From assembly GCF_028288225.1 (NCBI RefSeq), contig NZ_JAQBOC010000001.1:1-39116 (forward strand): 39,116 nt of DNA, read 5' to 3'. The translations under genes were made by a program, and so were the position numbers. Each line of letters opens with the position of its first letter. Position 1 is the stretch's first letter. The notes under the pieces were generated by a model, which worked only from the letters and a program-made list of their open reading frames with translations, was not told the DNA's origin and searched no databases. Positions 6,723 through 16,341 of the stretch are shown here, piece after piece. Source of the stretch: Mucilaginibacter sp. GTDB taxonomy: Bacteria > Bacteroidota > Bacteroidia > Sphingobacteriales > Sphingobacteriaceae.

Positions 6723-9287
6723 ATGAAAACGCACTATACTTACAATATAATTAAAAGCACACTGATACTTTTATTCATAACGTTGTCAACCACGCTGATG
6801 GCTCAGCAAACCATCATTAAGGGAGTAGTTACAGATCTGCGCACCCACGAAACCATGCCGGGGGTGAGTGTTTCCTTTGATGGTACCAGCATTGGTGGCA
6901 GTACAGATGTGCAGGGAAATTACAGGCTGAGCAGCGACGGAAACCATACTCGTATTAAAGTATCCTTTATCGGTTATAAGACGACCTATAAAGATATTAC
7001 TCCCGGTACCGTACAAGCTATTAATATCACTTTGAGCGAAGACCGGAAAATATTGAATGAAGTAGTTGTAAAAAGCGGCAAAAAAACCAGGTATACCAAT
7101 AAGAACAATCCCGCTGTGGAACTGATCCGCAAGGTGATTGCTCACAAGGATCAAAACAGGCTGGAAAATTTCGACTATGCCGAATATCAACAATACGAAA
7201 GAATGATATTTTCGCTGAGTGACCTTTCTGAAAAGTTTAAACAAAAGCGGATCTTTAAGAATTATCAATTCTTGTTTATGGAGCAGGACTCCAATGCAAT
7301 TGGCGGAAAAAATCTGCTGCCGATGTACATGGAAGAAAAACTTTCTGACAACTACTTTCGCAAATCACCGTATGTTAAAAAACAAGTGATCCAGGCCAAC
7401 AAACAGGTTAAGTATGATGAGAACTTTATAGATAATGAGGGGCTTAAAGCATACTTTAACCGCATGTACATGGATATTGAGATCTACGATAATAATATCC
7501 CGCTACTGGGTAATCAGTTGCTGAGTCCGATTGCCGATGGCGCACCATCGTTCTACAAATTCTTTATTACCGATACCCTCAAAGATGTGAGCCCGCAATT
7601 GATCGAGTTGAGTTTTACCCCGCGTAATACTACTGACATGCTTTTTCAGGGTAAGATCTACATTACTATGGATGGCAACTATGCTGTACAAAAAGCGGTA
7701 TTGTCGGTAAATAAACACATCAATCTCAATTTTGTGCGCCAAATGCAAACCACCCTTGCTTTTGAAAAAACAGAAGGCGGGCGATACCGGTTGAGCCAAA
7801 GTGATTTGAAGATGGACTTTGGGCTGAACAAGAATAAAGGAGGAGGCGTGTATGGTGAGCGTGTGGTGATCATTAATAACTTTGCCGTTAACAAACCACG
7901 CCCACAGGAAATTTATTCCGGTCCTGCGCAAATGATCGCCTACAATGCAACAGAAAAAGGGGATGAATTTTGGAAAGCTAATCGTCCTGATACCCTGAAA
8001 CCGGGACAGGCAGACATCTATAAGAATATTGACAGCCTGCAAACCATCCCTTCCTTTAAACGGACAATGAAACTGGTTACGCTTTTTGTTGCAGGGTACG
8101 ATAATTTAGGGCCTTTTGAAATAGGCCCGGTAAATACCTTTTACAATTTTAACCCGGTAGAAGGTTTCAGGCTGAGATTAGGCGGACGTACAACCACTGA
8201 ATTGAGCAAACGGTATTACTTTGAAACTTATGGTGCATATGGTTTTAAGGATGAAAAGTTTAAATACTTTTTCAGCGGCACCTATTCCCTGAATAATAAG
8301 TCGATCTATTCCTTTCCGCAGGAATATATAAGAGCCAGCGTACAGCGCGACACCAAGATCCCCGGCCAGGAACTTCAGTTTGTACAGGAGGACAACTTCC
8401 TGCTCTCATTTAAGCGCGGCGACCATGGCATCTATACCTATAACGATATCTTCAGGCTGGATTATGTGCACGAGTATCTGAACCATTTCTCCTACAAGTT
8501 TGAGCTAAAGGCCTGGAACCAGGCGCCAACAGGTTCATTATATTATCAGAACCTGGTTGATGGTCTGCCAAATACTGTAAATAGCCTGCAAACCACTGAA
8601 TTGTCAATGGAGCTGCGTTACGCACCTCATGAGAAGTTTTACCAGGGTAAGTTGTACCGCACCCCGATCCCTGACAAGTACCCCATCTTTGCCCTGCGTT
8701 ACCAGGAAGGGATCAAAGGACTTTTTAAGGGCGATTACAATTATCAGAACGTTACCGGTAACATTACCAAACGCTTTTACCTGTCTCAGCTGGGTTTCGC
8801 AGATGTTTCGGCAGAGGGGGGATATATCTTTAATAAGCTACCTTATCCGTTACTGGATATCCAGCATGCCAACCAGAGCTATGCGTTGCAGTTGCAATCA
8901 TATAACCTGATGAACTACCTTGAATTTGTTAGTGACCACTATGCCAGCATCAATATTGATCAGCATTTTAACGGGTTCTTTTTTAACAAGATCCCATTGT
9001 TACAATCGTTGAAGTTGAGGGAAGTGGTATCATTCAAATCAGTATGGGGCGGCGTAAGGCAGGAAAACAACCCGGCCAATGATCCCAACTTATTGCAATT
9101 TCCTGTGGGCAGCAATGGCAGGCCAATAACTTATACGCTAAACGACGGCCCTTATATGGAAGCCAGCGCAGGTATTGAGAATATCTTTAAAGTATTGCGT
9201 TTAGACATGGTTAGAAGGCTCACTTACCTGGATCATCCCGACGCGCCAAAGTGGGGCTTAAGGGCTTTTGTTAAATTTCAATTCTAA
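6723..9287 (+). CDS. DUF5686 family outer-membrane protein with carboxypeptidase-regulatory-like domain
   Basis: An 854-aa protein. Residues 1-27 are a signal peptide (TLILLFITLSTTLMAQ). Residues 28-115 are a CarboxypepD_reg-like beta-sandwich (KGVVTDLRTHETMPGVSVSF, then GYKTTYKDI and INITLSEDR), as found at the N-terminus of SusC proteins. The remainder corresponds to DUF5686: a periplasmic part beginning around ELIRKVIAHKDQNRLENFDY, followed by many alternating strands with aromatic edges and a final strand RAFVKFQF ending in Phe, the outer-membrane barrel signature. Full length for the family. DUF5686 proteins are often found under stress or peptide-response regulators, but their substrates are unknown. 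It is the second gene of the unit driven by the perfect palindrome. Confidence 0.85.
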   Translation: MKTHYTYNIIKSTLILLFITLSTTLMAQQTIIKGVVTDLRTHETMPGVSVSFDGTSIGGSTDVQGNYRLSSDGNHTRIKVSFIGYKTTYKDITPGTVQAINITLSEDRKILNEVVVKSGKKTRYTNKNNPAVELIRKVIAHKDQNRLENFDYAEYQQYERMIFSLSDLSEKFKQKRIFKNYQFLFMEQDSNAIGGKNLLPMYMEEKLSDNYFRKSPYVKKQVIQANKQVKYDENFIDNEGLKAYFNRMYMDIEIYDNNIPLLGNQLLSPIADGAPSFYKFFITDTLKDVSPQLIELSFTPRNTTDMLFQGKIYITMDGNYAVQKAVLSVNKHINLNFVRQMQTTLAFEKTEGGRYRLSQSDLKMDFGLNKNKGGGVYGERVVIINNFAVNKPRPQEIYSGPAQMIAYNATEKGDEFWKANRPDTLKPGQADIYKNIDSLQTIPSFKRTMKLVTLFVAGYDNLGPFEIGPVNTFYNFNPVEGFRLRLGGRTTTELSKRYYFETYGAYGFKDEKFKYFFSGTYSLNNKSIYSFPQEYIRASVQRDTKIPGQELQFVQEDNFLLSFKRGDHGIYTYNDIFRLDYVHEYLNHFSYKFELKAWNQAPTGSLYYQNLVDGLPNTVNSLQTTELSMELRYAPHEKFYQGKLYRTPIPDKYPIFALRYQEGIKGLFKGDYNYQNVTGNITKRFYLSQLGFADVSAEGGYIFNKLPYPLLDIQHANQSYALQLQSYNLMNYLEFVSDHYASINIDQHFNGFFFNKIPLLQSLKLREVVSFKSVWGGVRQENNPANDPNLLQFPVGSNGRPITYTLNDGPYMEASAGIENIFKVLRLDMVRRLTYLDHPDAPKWGLRAFVKFQF

Positions 9288-9334
9288 TCACCTTAATTCC
9301 ATGTGCAACTTAATTGTTTAAAAATCGTTAAATT

Positions 9335-9379
9335 TGTAAACCAAGTTGACTTTATTAAGTCTAATAGCTATACTATTTG
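9335..9379 (+). promoter_or_regulatory. Degenerate operator/promoter, copy 3 (marR)
   Basis: The left arm TGTAAACCAAGTTGACTT closely matches the arm of the perfect palindrome. The right half (TATTAAGTCTAATAGCTATAC) is diverged and one base is inserted between the GAC and GTC half-sites. The GTTGAC (9345) still lies exactly 52 nt from the ATG at 9397. A TTG at 9346-9348 and ACTATTTG ending at 9379 could serve as the -33/-7 pair. A weaker copy in front of the regulator's own gene is what negative autoregulation would predict. Confidence 0.6.
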
Positions 9380-9396
9380 AACATAAAAAAAAGATC

Positions 9397-9855
9397 ATGT
9401 TAAACGAGGATACAAACAGGATGACCAACAGGTTACTCTACCTTTTGAAAAGACTGTCAGATAACTGGTATTGCAATGAACTTTGCCATGATAATCTGCA
9501 GGGATTCAATAATTCATACATACCACTGTTCATGAGCATTGGTACAAAAGGTATCTCCAATAGTAAGCTGGCATTAAATTTAAGCATAACCAAACAGGCA
9601 GCCAGCAAGGTAATCAAAGAGCTCGAAGAACTTGAATTAGTGAGGAGTGAAAAATGCAGCACGGATGGCCGTTCGATGATGTTGTATTTGACGGATAAGG
9701 GTATCAGCTTTTATGAGCATATTAAAAGCCAAATGGAAGCTCTTGAACAGGAATACAAAAAAGTGGTTGGGGCAAAGAATTATGAAACGACTATTAATGT
9801 TATGTTAAAACTCGTGGAATACCACGAACATCTGAACAAAACGGTAGCGGTTTAA
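9397..9855 (+). CDS. MarR-family winged-helix regulator
   Basis: A 152-aa protein with an ATG at 9397, which keeps the 52-nt operator-to-start spacing. The MarR fold is shown by the N-terminal dimer helix (NRLLYLLKRLSDNWYCNELC), the helix-turn-helix GISNSKLALNLSITKQAASK followed by VIKELEELELV, the wing RSEKCSTDGRSMMLYLTDKG, and a long C-terminal dimerisation helix. Two cysteines in the N-terminal helix (WYCNELC) could be redox- or ligand-sensitive; that is speculation. It ends the cluster that carries three copies of the shared operator, so it is the natural candidate for the factor that binds them. The inducing ligand is unknown. Confidence 0.85.
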   Translation: MLNEDTNRMTNRLLYLLKRLSDNWYCNELCHDNLQGFNNSYIPLFMSIGTKGISNSKLALNLSITKQAASKVIKELEELELVRSEKCSTDGRSMMLYLTDKGISFYEHIKSQMEALEQEYKKVVGAKNYETTINVMLKLVEYHEHLNKTVAV

Positions 9856-10044
9856 ATAATACTTTTAGTTGTGCGCTCCGGTTTTCAGCACCTTCCTTTT
9901 TCAGGTTTGCACTATTTGTTGACGTTTTAAGTGTAGTTGTTACTGTTTGGGAAATTGTGCTTAATCCCAGCACAATCACCAAATTGGAACCTGTCATAAA
10001 AGGTCCTTAATTTTATCCGTGTTAGGTTTCTGTCAATTGGTTTA

Positions 10045-10286
10045 TTAGTGTCTGATTTTTTGATCTATCAACGCGAGGCAGGCAAAATCATCATTGTGAA
10101 TTTCACGTCTATTATACTCTTGTACAGCACTTAGGCTAAGGCGGTCAGGTTCATCAGAATCTAAGTCGGCGGCTAGATATAATAATACTGATTTAAATTT
10201 TCGTTATTATTAAGCCTGGGTACACTGGAAAGCGCTAATATAAGCGGATTTTGGTCGGGATATTTTGCAGGAGATTGGCTGTGCAC
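10045..10286 (-). pseudogene. Decayed gene of unknown family
   Basis: On the minus strand a clean 52-codon frame runs from 10203 to a TAA at 10047-10045: KFKSVLLYLAADLDSDEPDR, then LSLSAVQEYNRREIHNDDFA and CLALIDQKIRH. It has no start codon and a stop sits directly upstream. The adjacent frame (10286 to about 10170) reads QSPAKYPDQNPLILALSSVP and RLNNNENLN, and could join it by a frameshift around 10185-10205. The composition is protein-like, but I recognise no family. The flanking 9856-10044 holds nothing I can support. Confidence 0.35.
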
Positions 10287-10800
10287 CTAATAAAATACTC
10301 AGGTAATATTTCAAAATTACCGAACATTCACTTACTATGATTGCCCATTATACTTTTAGTTAAAAACACGAATAAGCTATTTTTTGGAAAAACGTGACAA
10401 TTTTTCAAGAGTTATCACAATAAATCATTAACAAACTAAAAAAATAGAGAAAAAACAAAATAAAAGTAGGAAATCATTAAAATATGTGATTTAATTTGAC
10501 TTTATACGTTTTTATAAACTTATATTTTAGCATAAATTATTTTTACGAATAAACTACAGCAATAATATTCGTAAAAAATTACATTTTATTTAATTTAGAT
10601 AAATTTATATCGTGAATACTTCAATTATTCATTGAATATTTTTAAAAACAGTTAGATTTTATATAATTTTTACAATTTTATGTAACATTTTTATTATAAT
10701 ATCAATTATTTAGCATTTCATTTTGGTTAATTTAAAATAAGGCAAGAAAATATTATCATTTTGTAAGCAATTATTTATTAACTGACTTAATTCCTTACGA
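10287..10800. other. AT-rich upstream region of the SusC gene
   Basis: About 510 bp with no plausible gene, dominated by long A/T runs (especially 10380-10800). It should contain the susC promoter, but several TTTTG-containing stretches fit the TAnnTTTG box only loosely and I cannot choose one. No sigma/anti-sigma gene pair or hybrid two-component sensor precedes the SusC/SusD pair, so the local regulator of this locus is not in view. Confidence 0.5.
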
Positions 10801-13800
10801 ATGAAAGAACTATTACTTAAAAGTATGGTGGTTTTATTGCTTTTAGCATCCCATGCTTATGCACAAACCCGAACAATCTCCGGAACAGTATCCGAAAAGG
10901 ACGGCAGCCCGATACCCGGCGTCACTGTTGTTGTAAAAGGTACCAAAACAGGTACACAAACCAATGTCCAGGGGAAATTTTCAATAAACGTAAATATCGC
11001 GAAGCCCACATTGGTTTTTACTTTTATTGGATATTCCACCAAAACCGTCGAAGTATCCGGTAATGAAATGAACGTTATTATGGAACCTAATCCAAGTCTG
11101 CTTTCAGAAGTTCTGGTTGTTGGCTACGGTACACAATCAAAAAGAGCGAATGTTGGAAGTATTTCTCATGTAAAAGGCTCGGAACTTACTGAACAACCGG
11201 TACAAAATTTTGAACAGGCACTCGCCGGTAAAGCAGCAGGCACACAAATTACTATCCCAAATGGTGTTTTAAATACGGCGCCTGTTTTTCATATCCGGGG
11301 CACAAATTCCATTTCATTAGGTTCTCAACCACTTATCGTAGTGGATGGCGTACCAAGTTTTGATGGTAACGTTGGCGGCGGCGAATCAGGTAGTAACGCA
11401 TTAGCCAATATCAATCCTAATGACATTGAAAACATTGACATTGCCAAAGATGCATCCGCAACTGCCATTTACGGAAGCAGGGCAGCAAACGGGGTTGTAT
11501 TTATAACAACAAAAAAAGGAAAAAAAGGAGCTGCAGTTGTTGGCCTTGATAGCTGGATGGGGGTAACAAAAGTATATAGGTTCCCCAAATTATTAGATGC
11601 ATCGCAATATGTTGCAGAGAAAAACGAGGCCCTGGTAAACGCCGGCCTGTATAATCCCGCAAGTTATTTTACCGCTTTAACACCCGGACCCGATGGTAAC
11701 CCTATTAATACCAATTGGGGAAACCATATATACAGAACAGGCACTTCTTACAATACTACCGCCAGCATCTCGGGCGGAACAGACAAAACCACTTACTATG
11801 CTTCAGCCAACTGGAGCAAACAGCAGGGCATTATTGTTAAAAATGAATTTGCCAATAAAGGAATGCTCTTTAATGTTGATCATAAAGCGAATAAATACAT
11901 CACAATTGGAGCCAAACTAGCTTATACCGACCAGCAAAATCTTGCAGCTACATCATCCGGTTCTTTAAACGGCGAAGCATATGCTACTGCCGGCCTGGGG
12001 AGGCTGGCTTTATTGCTTCCGCCAAACGTTTCTCCTTATAACAACGATGGATCTTATAATTTAAATCCATCCAACGGATCACTTGGCTTAATGAATAATA
12101 AAGGATTTACAAACAGCTATCCAAACCCGCAACCGGCAATAGATCTTGATCGTGCAAATAACGAGCTTCAGCACACAACAGCCAATTTTTATATCCAGGC
12201 AAAACCATTGTCATGGATCACATTAAAAACTAATTACGGCATCGACTACATCAATTCAACTAACGATAGCTTTTTTGATCCGATAGATAACTTCTCTATA
12301 GTTAATGGTGTTAAAACCAATAGTGCTTCAGCTACTGATAACTATACCATAAGCAAAAGATATGTGTGGGATAATACAGCTCAGTTTGATTACACTATTG
12401 CAAAAAAACACAACCTGTCTTTATTATTGGGTAATGAGCAGCAGGGTACAACCGTATACGGTTTTGGGTTGAACCGTTCCATACTTTCTGACCCGGCATT
12501 CAATCAAATACAGGCCGGTTATGTTAACGTTGCTACCAATAACTTGCAAAATACTCAGAATTACCTGGTTTCGTTTTTTGGACGCTTACAATATAATTTT
12601 GACGAAAAATATTTTTTAAGTGCAACTTTAAGAAAGGACGGGTATTCTACCTTTGGAACGGATAAAAAATATGGTTATTTCCCTGGAATAGGCGCCGGCT
12701 GGGAAATTACTAAAGAAGATTTCTGGAAAAATATTGGCGCGGATAAAATATTCAGCAGCTTTAAAGTTAAGGCAAGCTATGGCAGGGTTGGCAATAATAG
12801 TGGATTATTGGATTTTGCTTCTTACGGCACTTATAGCAATGGCTTGTTTAATGGCAACCCTACACTTGCGCCAAATGCAACGGGCAACAACCAATTAGGC
12901 TGGGAAACCAGTTCAAAAACAGACATTGGCCTGGATTTTGGAATTTTCAACGACAGGATAACCGGCGAGGTAGGTTATTATAAAAACAATGTTACAGGTT
13001 TAATATTCGGGTTTCCTGAACCGCCATCAGCTGGTTTACCCACCACCCCCCCCCTTGTTAACATTGGGTCCTTGTACAACAAAGGTATTGAATTTAGCAT
13101 TAACGCCGATATTATAAGATCATCGGCATTTAAATGGAGTTCGAACTTTAATATCAGCTTTAATCAAAACAAAATAACATCTTTAGTTCCCGGCACCAAC
13201 TTTGTTACTTATTCAACTTCAAGCCTTGAGGTAACTAATATTAACAAGGTGGGTGGCTCTGTTGGAGATTTGTATGTAATTCGCTCTGCCGGCGTTGATC
13301 CTGCAACAGGCGACAGGATCTTTATTAACGGTTCAGGACAAAAGGTTTATTATACATTTACAGGCACCAATCATTATTTTGTACAGGGCCCCAATGGAAC
13401 GCTAACTCCATACCTTAAAGCAGATGGCTCAAAAAATACAATAAACCAAACAGCTGATGCGATTGATTATGGCAATGCTACTCCTAAATTTATCGGTGGG
13501 TTGAGCAATACATTCCGTTACAAAAACTTTGATCTTAGCTTATTATTAACTTATCAGCTTGGTTTTTACGTTTATTACGGAACAGGGGCTACTTTAACTG
13601 ATCAGCGTTTCTGGAACAACTCAACCGATATTTTAAACCACTGGACAACACCAGGCCAGGTTGCTAAATATCCCAAAGTGGTTTTTGGTGATAATGTTTC
13701 TAATGGCACTTCTTTCCCGGCAGATTTCAATGTTTACAGGGGCGATTTCCTAAAGGTAAAAACTGTAAATTTCGGGTATACCATTCCCAAAACTTTCTTA

Positions 13801-13986
13801 AATAAAATTGGCGTATCAAGTGTGAGGGTTTATGTTTCAGGACAAAATTTACTTGTATTTACCAAATATCCGGGACCGGATCCGGAGGTAGGATCAAATG
13901 GCACTGCAAATAGCACCCCAGGTGTTGACAGAAATACCGTTGCCAACGGCAGAACAGTTACCGCTGGCTTCTCACTTAAGTTTTAA
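10801..13986 (+). CDS. SusC/RagA-family TonB-linked outer-membrane transporter
   Basis: A 1061-aa TonB-dependent transporter for glycans or peptides. Residues 1-21 are a signal peptide (VVLLLLASHAYAQ). Residues 22-105 form the CarboxypepD_reg-like domain (ISGTVSEKDGSPIPGVTVVV). The plug follows, with the SusC signature VVGYGTQSKRANVGSIS, then IRGTNSISLGSQPLIVVDGV and DASATAIYGSRAANGVVFIT. The rest is a 22-strand barrel ending in GFSLKF with a terminal Phe. Length is normal. The SusD partner starts 17 nt downstream. An unusual run of nine C at 13036-13044 falls in the barrel-coding part. The substrate cannot be deduced: no glycoside hydrolase is directly adjacent. Confidence 0.95.
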   Translation: MKELLLKSMVVLLLLASHAYAQTRTISGTVSEKDGSPIPGVTVVVKGTKTGTQTNVQGKFSINVNIAKPTLVFTFIGYSTKTVEVSGNEMNVIMEPNPSLLSEVLVVGYGTQSKRANVGSISHVKGSELTEQPVQNFEQALAGKAAGTQITIPNGVLNTAPVFHIRGTNSISLGSQPLIVVDGVPSFDGNVGGGESGSNALANINPNDIENIDIAKDASATAIYGSRAANGVVFITTKKGKKGAAVVGLDSWMGVTKVYRFPKLLDASQYVAEKNEALVNAGLYNPASYFTALTPGPDGNPINTNWGNHIYRTGTSYNTTASISGGTDKTTYYASANWSKQQGIIVKNEFANKGMLFNVDHKANKYITIGAKLAYTDQQNLAATSSGSLNGEAYATAGLGRLALLLPPNVSPYNNDGSYNLNPSNGSLGLMNNKGFTNSYPNPQPAIDLDRANNELQHTTANFYIQAKPLSWITLKTNYGIDYINSTNDSFFDPIDNFSIVNGVKTNSASATDNYTISKRYVWDNTAQFDYTIAKKHNLSLLLGNEQQGTTVYGFGLNRSILSDPAFNQIQAGYVNVATNNLQNTQNYLVSFFGRLQYNFDEKYFLSATLRKDGYSTFGTDKKYGYFPGIGAGWEITKEDFWKNIGADKIFSSFKVKASYGRVGNNSGLLDFASYGTYSNGLFNGNPTLAPNATGNNQLGWETSSKTDIGLDFGIFNDRITGEVGYYKNNVTGLIFGFPEPPSAGLPTTPPLVNIGSLYNKGIEFSINADIIRSSAFKWSSNFNISFNQNKITSLVPGTNFVTYSTSSLEVTNINKVGGSVGDLYVIRSAGVDPATGDRIFINGSGQKVYYTFTGTNHYFVQGPNGTLTPYLKADGSKNTINQTADAIDYGNATPKFIGGLSNTFRYKNFDLSLLLTYQLGFYVYYGTGATLTDQRFWNNSTDILNHWTTPGQVAKYPKVVFGDNVSNGTSFPADFNVYRGDFLKVKTVNFGYTIPKTFLNKIGVSSVRVYVSGQNLLVFTKYPGPDPEVGSNGTANSTPGVDRNTVANGRTVTAGFSLKF

Positions 13987-14003
13987 TTATTAATTTGAAA
14001 GAA

Positions 14004-15485
14004 ATGAAAAAGAAATTTATATTTATTATAGGCATAGCATTATTCAGCATTTACTCCTGCCAAAAAAGCAATCTGTACCCGGCTTTGCAAACATCTGTTT
14101 CAAACCAAAATGGGGCGCCGTTTTCAACATCGGCACGAATTTACAGCCAGTTATTGGGTTTATATGCCAGTTTAAGATCAGGAAATTTATATGGAGGCCG
14201 ATACCAGATCTATAATGATGTAAAGGCCGACAACTGGATAAACTCAACTGCAAATTCAGTAACCGCATATCAAACATGGACGGCGACAGTAACCGGTACC
14301 AGCCAGGAAGTATCGGGCAATTCAAGTGTATGGACCCAGGCCTACATCGCTATTAACAACAGCAACCTTTTTATTGATGGCATGGCGTCAACAGGTACGG
14401 CTGTGGTAGGTACCGCTTTAGCAGCAAATTATGTAGGCGAAGCAAAATTTGTACGGGCACTTGCTTATTATACCTTATTACAGATGTATTGCCAGGCTTA
14501 TGCTGTAAATAGCGGAGCAACCCCGGGTGTACCGCTTCGCTTAACCGGGTTGTCATCATACGGCAACTATGCTTTGGCGCCTTCTACCGTGGCCCAGGTA
14601 TACGCACAAATTATAAAGGATCTGGATGATGCTGAAGCAGCCCTGCCTTCAGCTTATTACACTTCAGGTTCGGCGCCCGATGCAGTTTCAAACACAATAA
14701 GGGCGCACAAAAATTCGGCAATAGCATTTAAAACCAGGGTTTATTTAAGCATGGGTCAATATGCCGGCGTTATTACCGAAGCAAATAAAATTGTTAGCGC
14801 CTCCGCCCCTTTCACCGCCACAACCGGGGTACCCAATGCTTTGCAACCAAATATTGCAGATGTTTTTAAAAGCCCTTACACCACAACAGAATCGATATTT
14901 TCTGAGCCATTTACCACCACGGAAAATGTTGGCGGACAAAATGCGCTGGCTGATTATTTTAACAGCACCGGGGCAGCTGAGTTTTACATTAACACCGCCA
15001 GTACATTATTTACCGATCCAAACTGGAAAGCTACCGATGCCAGACGCGGGTTTATAAATATAGTAGGCTCAAAATCTTATCTTACAAAATGGGCTTTAGG
15101 GTCGCCTTATCTTGACTGGGCGCCGGTAATGAGGTATTCAGAGGTGTTATTAAATTTAGCCGAAGCACGTGTTCGTGCATCCGGTACATTAGATGCACAG
15201 GCAATAGCATTATTGAACGCCGTAAGAGGCAGGTCAGATGCCAGTGCCGTTTATTCACCAGGCAGTTTTCCAAAAGGAGCCTCAGATTTTGAAGCAGCAA
15301 TTTTGGAAGAAAGAAACATTGAATTTTTAGGCGAAGGATTAAAATGGGCCGATCTGTTGCGCCTGGGACTTCCTATTCCTGCAAAAGCTAATGTTCCGCA
15401 AATTCCGGTGGCCGGGTTTAATTCATCTTATATCTGGCCAATGTCTAGCGGCGAACAGCAAACAAATTCACTGATAGGAAGATAA
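14004..15485 (+). CDS. SusD/RagB-family nutrient-binding outer-membrane lipoprotein
   Basis: A 493-aa surface lipoprotein that caps the SusC barrel. The ATG at 14004 is preferred over an in-frame TTG at 13995 because it gives a proper lipoprotein signal: MKKKFIFIIGIALFSIYSC, with Cys19 as the lipidated residue. The SusD fold is supported by AEAKFVRALAYYTLLQMYCQ, the N-terminal helical repeats, and the SusD C-terminal block YSEVLLNLAEARVRASG, LLNAVRGRSD, EERNIEFLGEGLKWADLLRL and IPVAGFNSSYIWPM. It follows SusC in the same transcription unit and precedes a strong terminator. RagB/SusD members are specific to Bacteroidetes. Confidence 0.95.
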   Translation: MKKKFIFIIGIALFSIYSCQKSNLYPALQTSVSNQNGAPFSTSARIYSQLLGLYASLRSGNLYGGRYQIYNDVKADNWINSTANSVTAYQTWTATVTGTSQEVSGNSSVWTQAYIAINNSNLFIDGMASTGTAVVGTALAANYVGEAKFVRALAYYTLLQMYCQAYAVNSGATPGVPLRLTGLSSYGNYALAPSTVAQVYAQIIKDLDDAEAALPSAYYTSGSAPDAVSNTIRAHKNSAIAFKTRVYLSMGQYAGVITEANKIVSASAPFTATTGVPNALQPNIADVFKSPYTTTESIFSEPFTTTENVGGQNALADYFNSTGAAEFYINTASTLFTDPNWKATDARRGFINIVGSKSYLTKWALGSPYLDWAPVMRYSEVLLNLAEARVRASGTLDAQAIALLNAVRGRSDASAVYSPGSFPKGASDFEAAILEERNIEFLGEGLKWADLLRLGLPIPAKANVPQIPVAGFNSSYIWPMSSGEQQTNSLIGR

Positions 15486-15507
15486 CTTCCCAATCATTCT
15501 ATTCAAA

Positions 15508-15541
15508 AAAAGCCGTCTCCAGTATTAATGGGGCGGCTTTT
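15508..15541. terminator. Intrinsic terminator between SusD and DUF4159 genes
   Basis: A hairpin with arms AAAAGCCG (15508-15515) and CGGCTTTT (15534-15541), extended inward by TCTCC/GGGG pairing. A/T-rich flanks on both sides let it serve both convergent transcripts, ending at 15485 (plus) and 15564 (minus). Confidence 0.75.
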
Positions 15542-15563
15542 GTATTCCCAGTTTTTAATGAGT

Positions 15564-16196
15564 TTATGAGCTCATGGCGTATACAACAATGTTTACACCA
15601 AATTTGGTATTATCCTCTGCCAAAAAGCGTTTGTTCCTAAAATCATAATCCCATTCGCAGCCATAATCTTTATTACTATAAAGCACACCTATCCTGCCGT
15701 TAATTATAATAGCCTTCAGGTAATCATGCACCAGGTCATCACCCCAGCCATTTAGTTCAAATGAAGTAGTGGGCGGGCCTTTTTCAAATTTAAAAAAGGA
15801 ATTATAGATTTCATGATCGTTGGGGATCTTCTTCAAAGCATCCTGCCCGAATAACGCGGCCATCTGTGCCTCAAAAGATTTTGCAAAAAGGCCGTCGATA
15901 TCATGATTACAATCGTCGGCAAAAACAAAACCCCCATTTTGCACATATTTTTTAAAATTCGTTCGTTCCTGTTCATCAAACTGAACCAGTTTGTGACCAC
16001 TCAGATAGCTGAATGGACTGTTAAAAATATCCGGGCTGCTTAATGCAACTACCTTCTCTTTTTGCTCAATAGGTATAGTAGTATACTCCAGCAAGGAGTT
16101 AAGTATATTTGAAGGCATCCGCTGATCAGTATCCCAATCACCGGAATGATAGCTAAAGCGCGTAAATGTAAATTTTGAGCTGGAATTGATAAACAT
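15564..16196 (-). CDS. DUF4159 domain-containing protein
   Basis: A 210-aa protein without a clear signal peptide. It matches DUF4159: FTFTRFSYHSGDWDTDQRMP at the start, the PFSYLSGHKLVQFDEQERTN segment, the YVQNGGFVFADDCNHDIDGL glutamine-amidotransferase-like core, and the closing RFLAEDNTKFGVNIVVYAMS. DUF4159 proteins have a class-I glutamine-amidotransferase-like fold that typically lacks the catalytic triad, and they recur beside MoxR/DUF58/BatA genes. Here the gene is divergent from the MoxR gene (243 nt between start codons), so it probably belongs functionally to that cluster. Its length is that of the single domain. Confidence 0.85.
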   Translation of the reverse strand: MFINSSSKFTFTRFSYHSGDWDTDQRMPSNILNSLLEYTTIPIEQKEKVVALSSPDIFNSPFSYLSGHKLVQFDEQERTNFKKYVQNGGFVFADDCNHDIDGLFAKSFEAQMAALFGQDALKKIPNDHEIYNSFFKFEKGPPTTSFELNGWGDDLVHDYLKAIIINGRIGVLYSNKDYGCEWDYDFRNKRFLAEDNTKFGVNIVVYAMSS

Positions 16197-16257
16197 TTAA
16201 TATAAAAAATTAAAATTAAAGGAAAATTCCGGCAAAGTATTTAAATAATTTACATAA

Positions 16258-16341
16258 TTTGTAATTTTTTTAGATACTTAATTCAAAAAAATTACTTAAC
16301 AACCAATTTGAGTTAACCAATTTGTAATTTTCTAGATACTT
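16258..16341. repeat. Paired direct repeat in the DUF4159-MoxR divergent promoter region
   Basis: TTTGTAATTTTTTTAGATACTT at 16258-16279 recurs as TTTGTAATTTTCTAGATACTT at 16321-16341, 63 bp apart and in the same orientation. The repeat lies in the divergent intergenic region. It could be a binding site for a regulator of both transcripts, or a relic of a small duplication. The rest of 16197-16438 is A/T-rich and shows no gene. Confidence 0.45.

Noticed and set aside
9800..9997. Minus-strand frame starting MTGSNLVIVLGLSTISQTVT
   Set aside because: It overlaps the end of marR, has no recognisable family, and its second half reads through low-information sequence.
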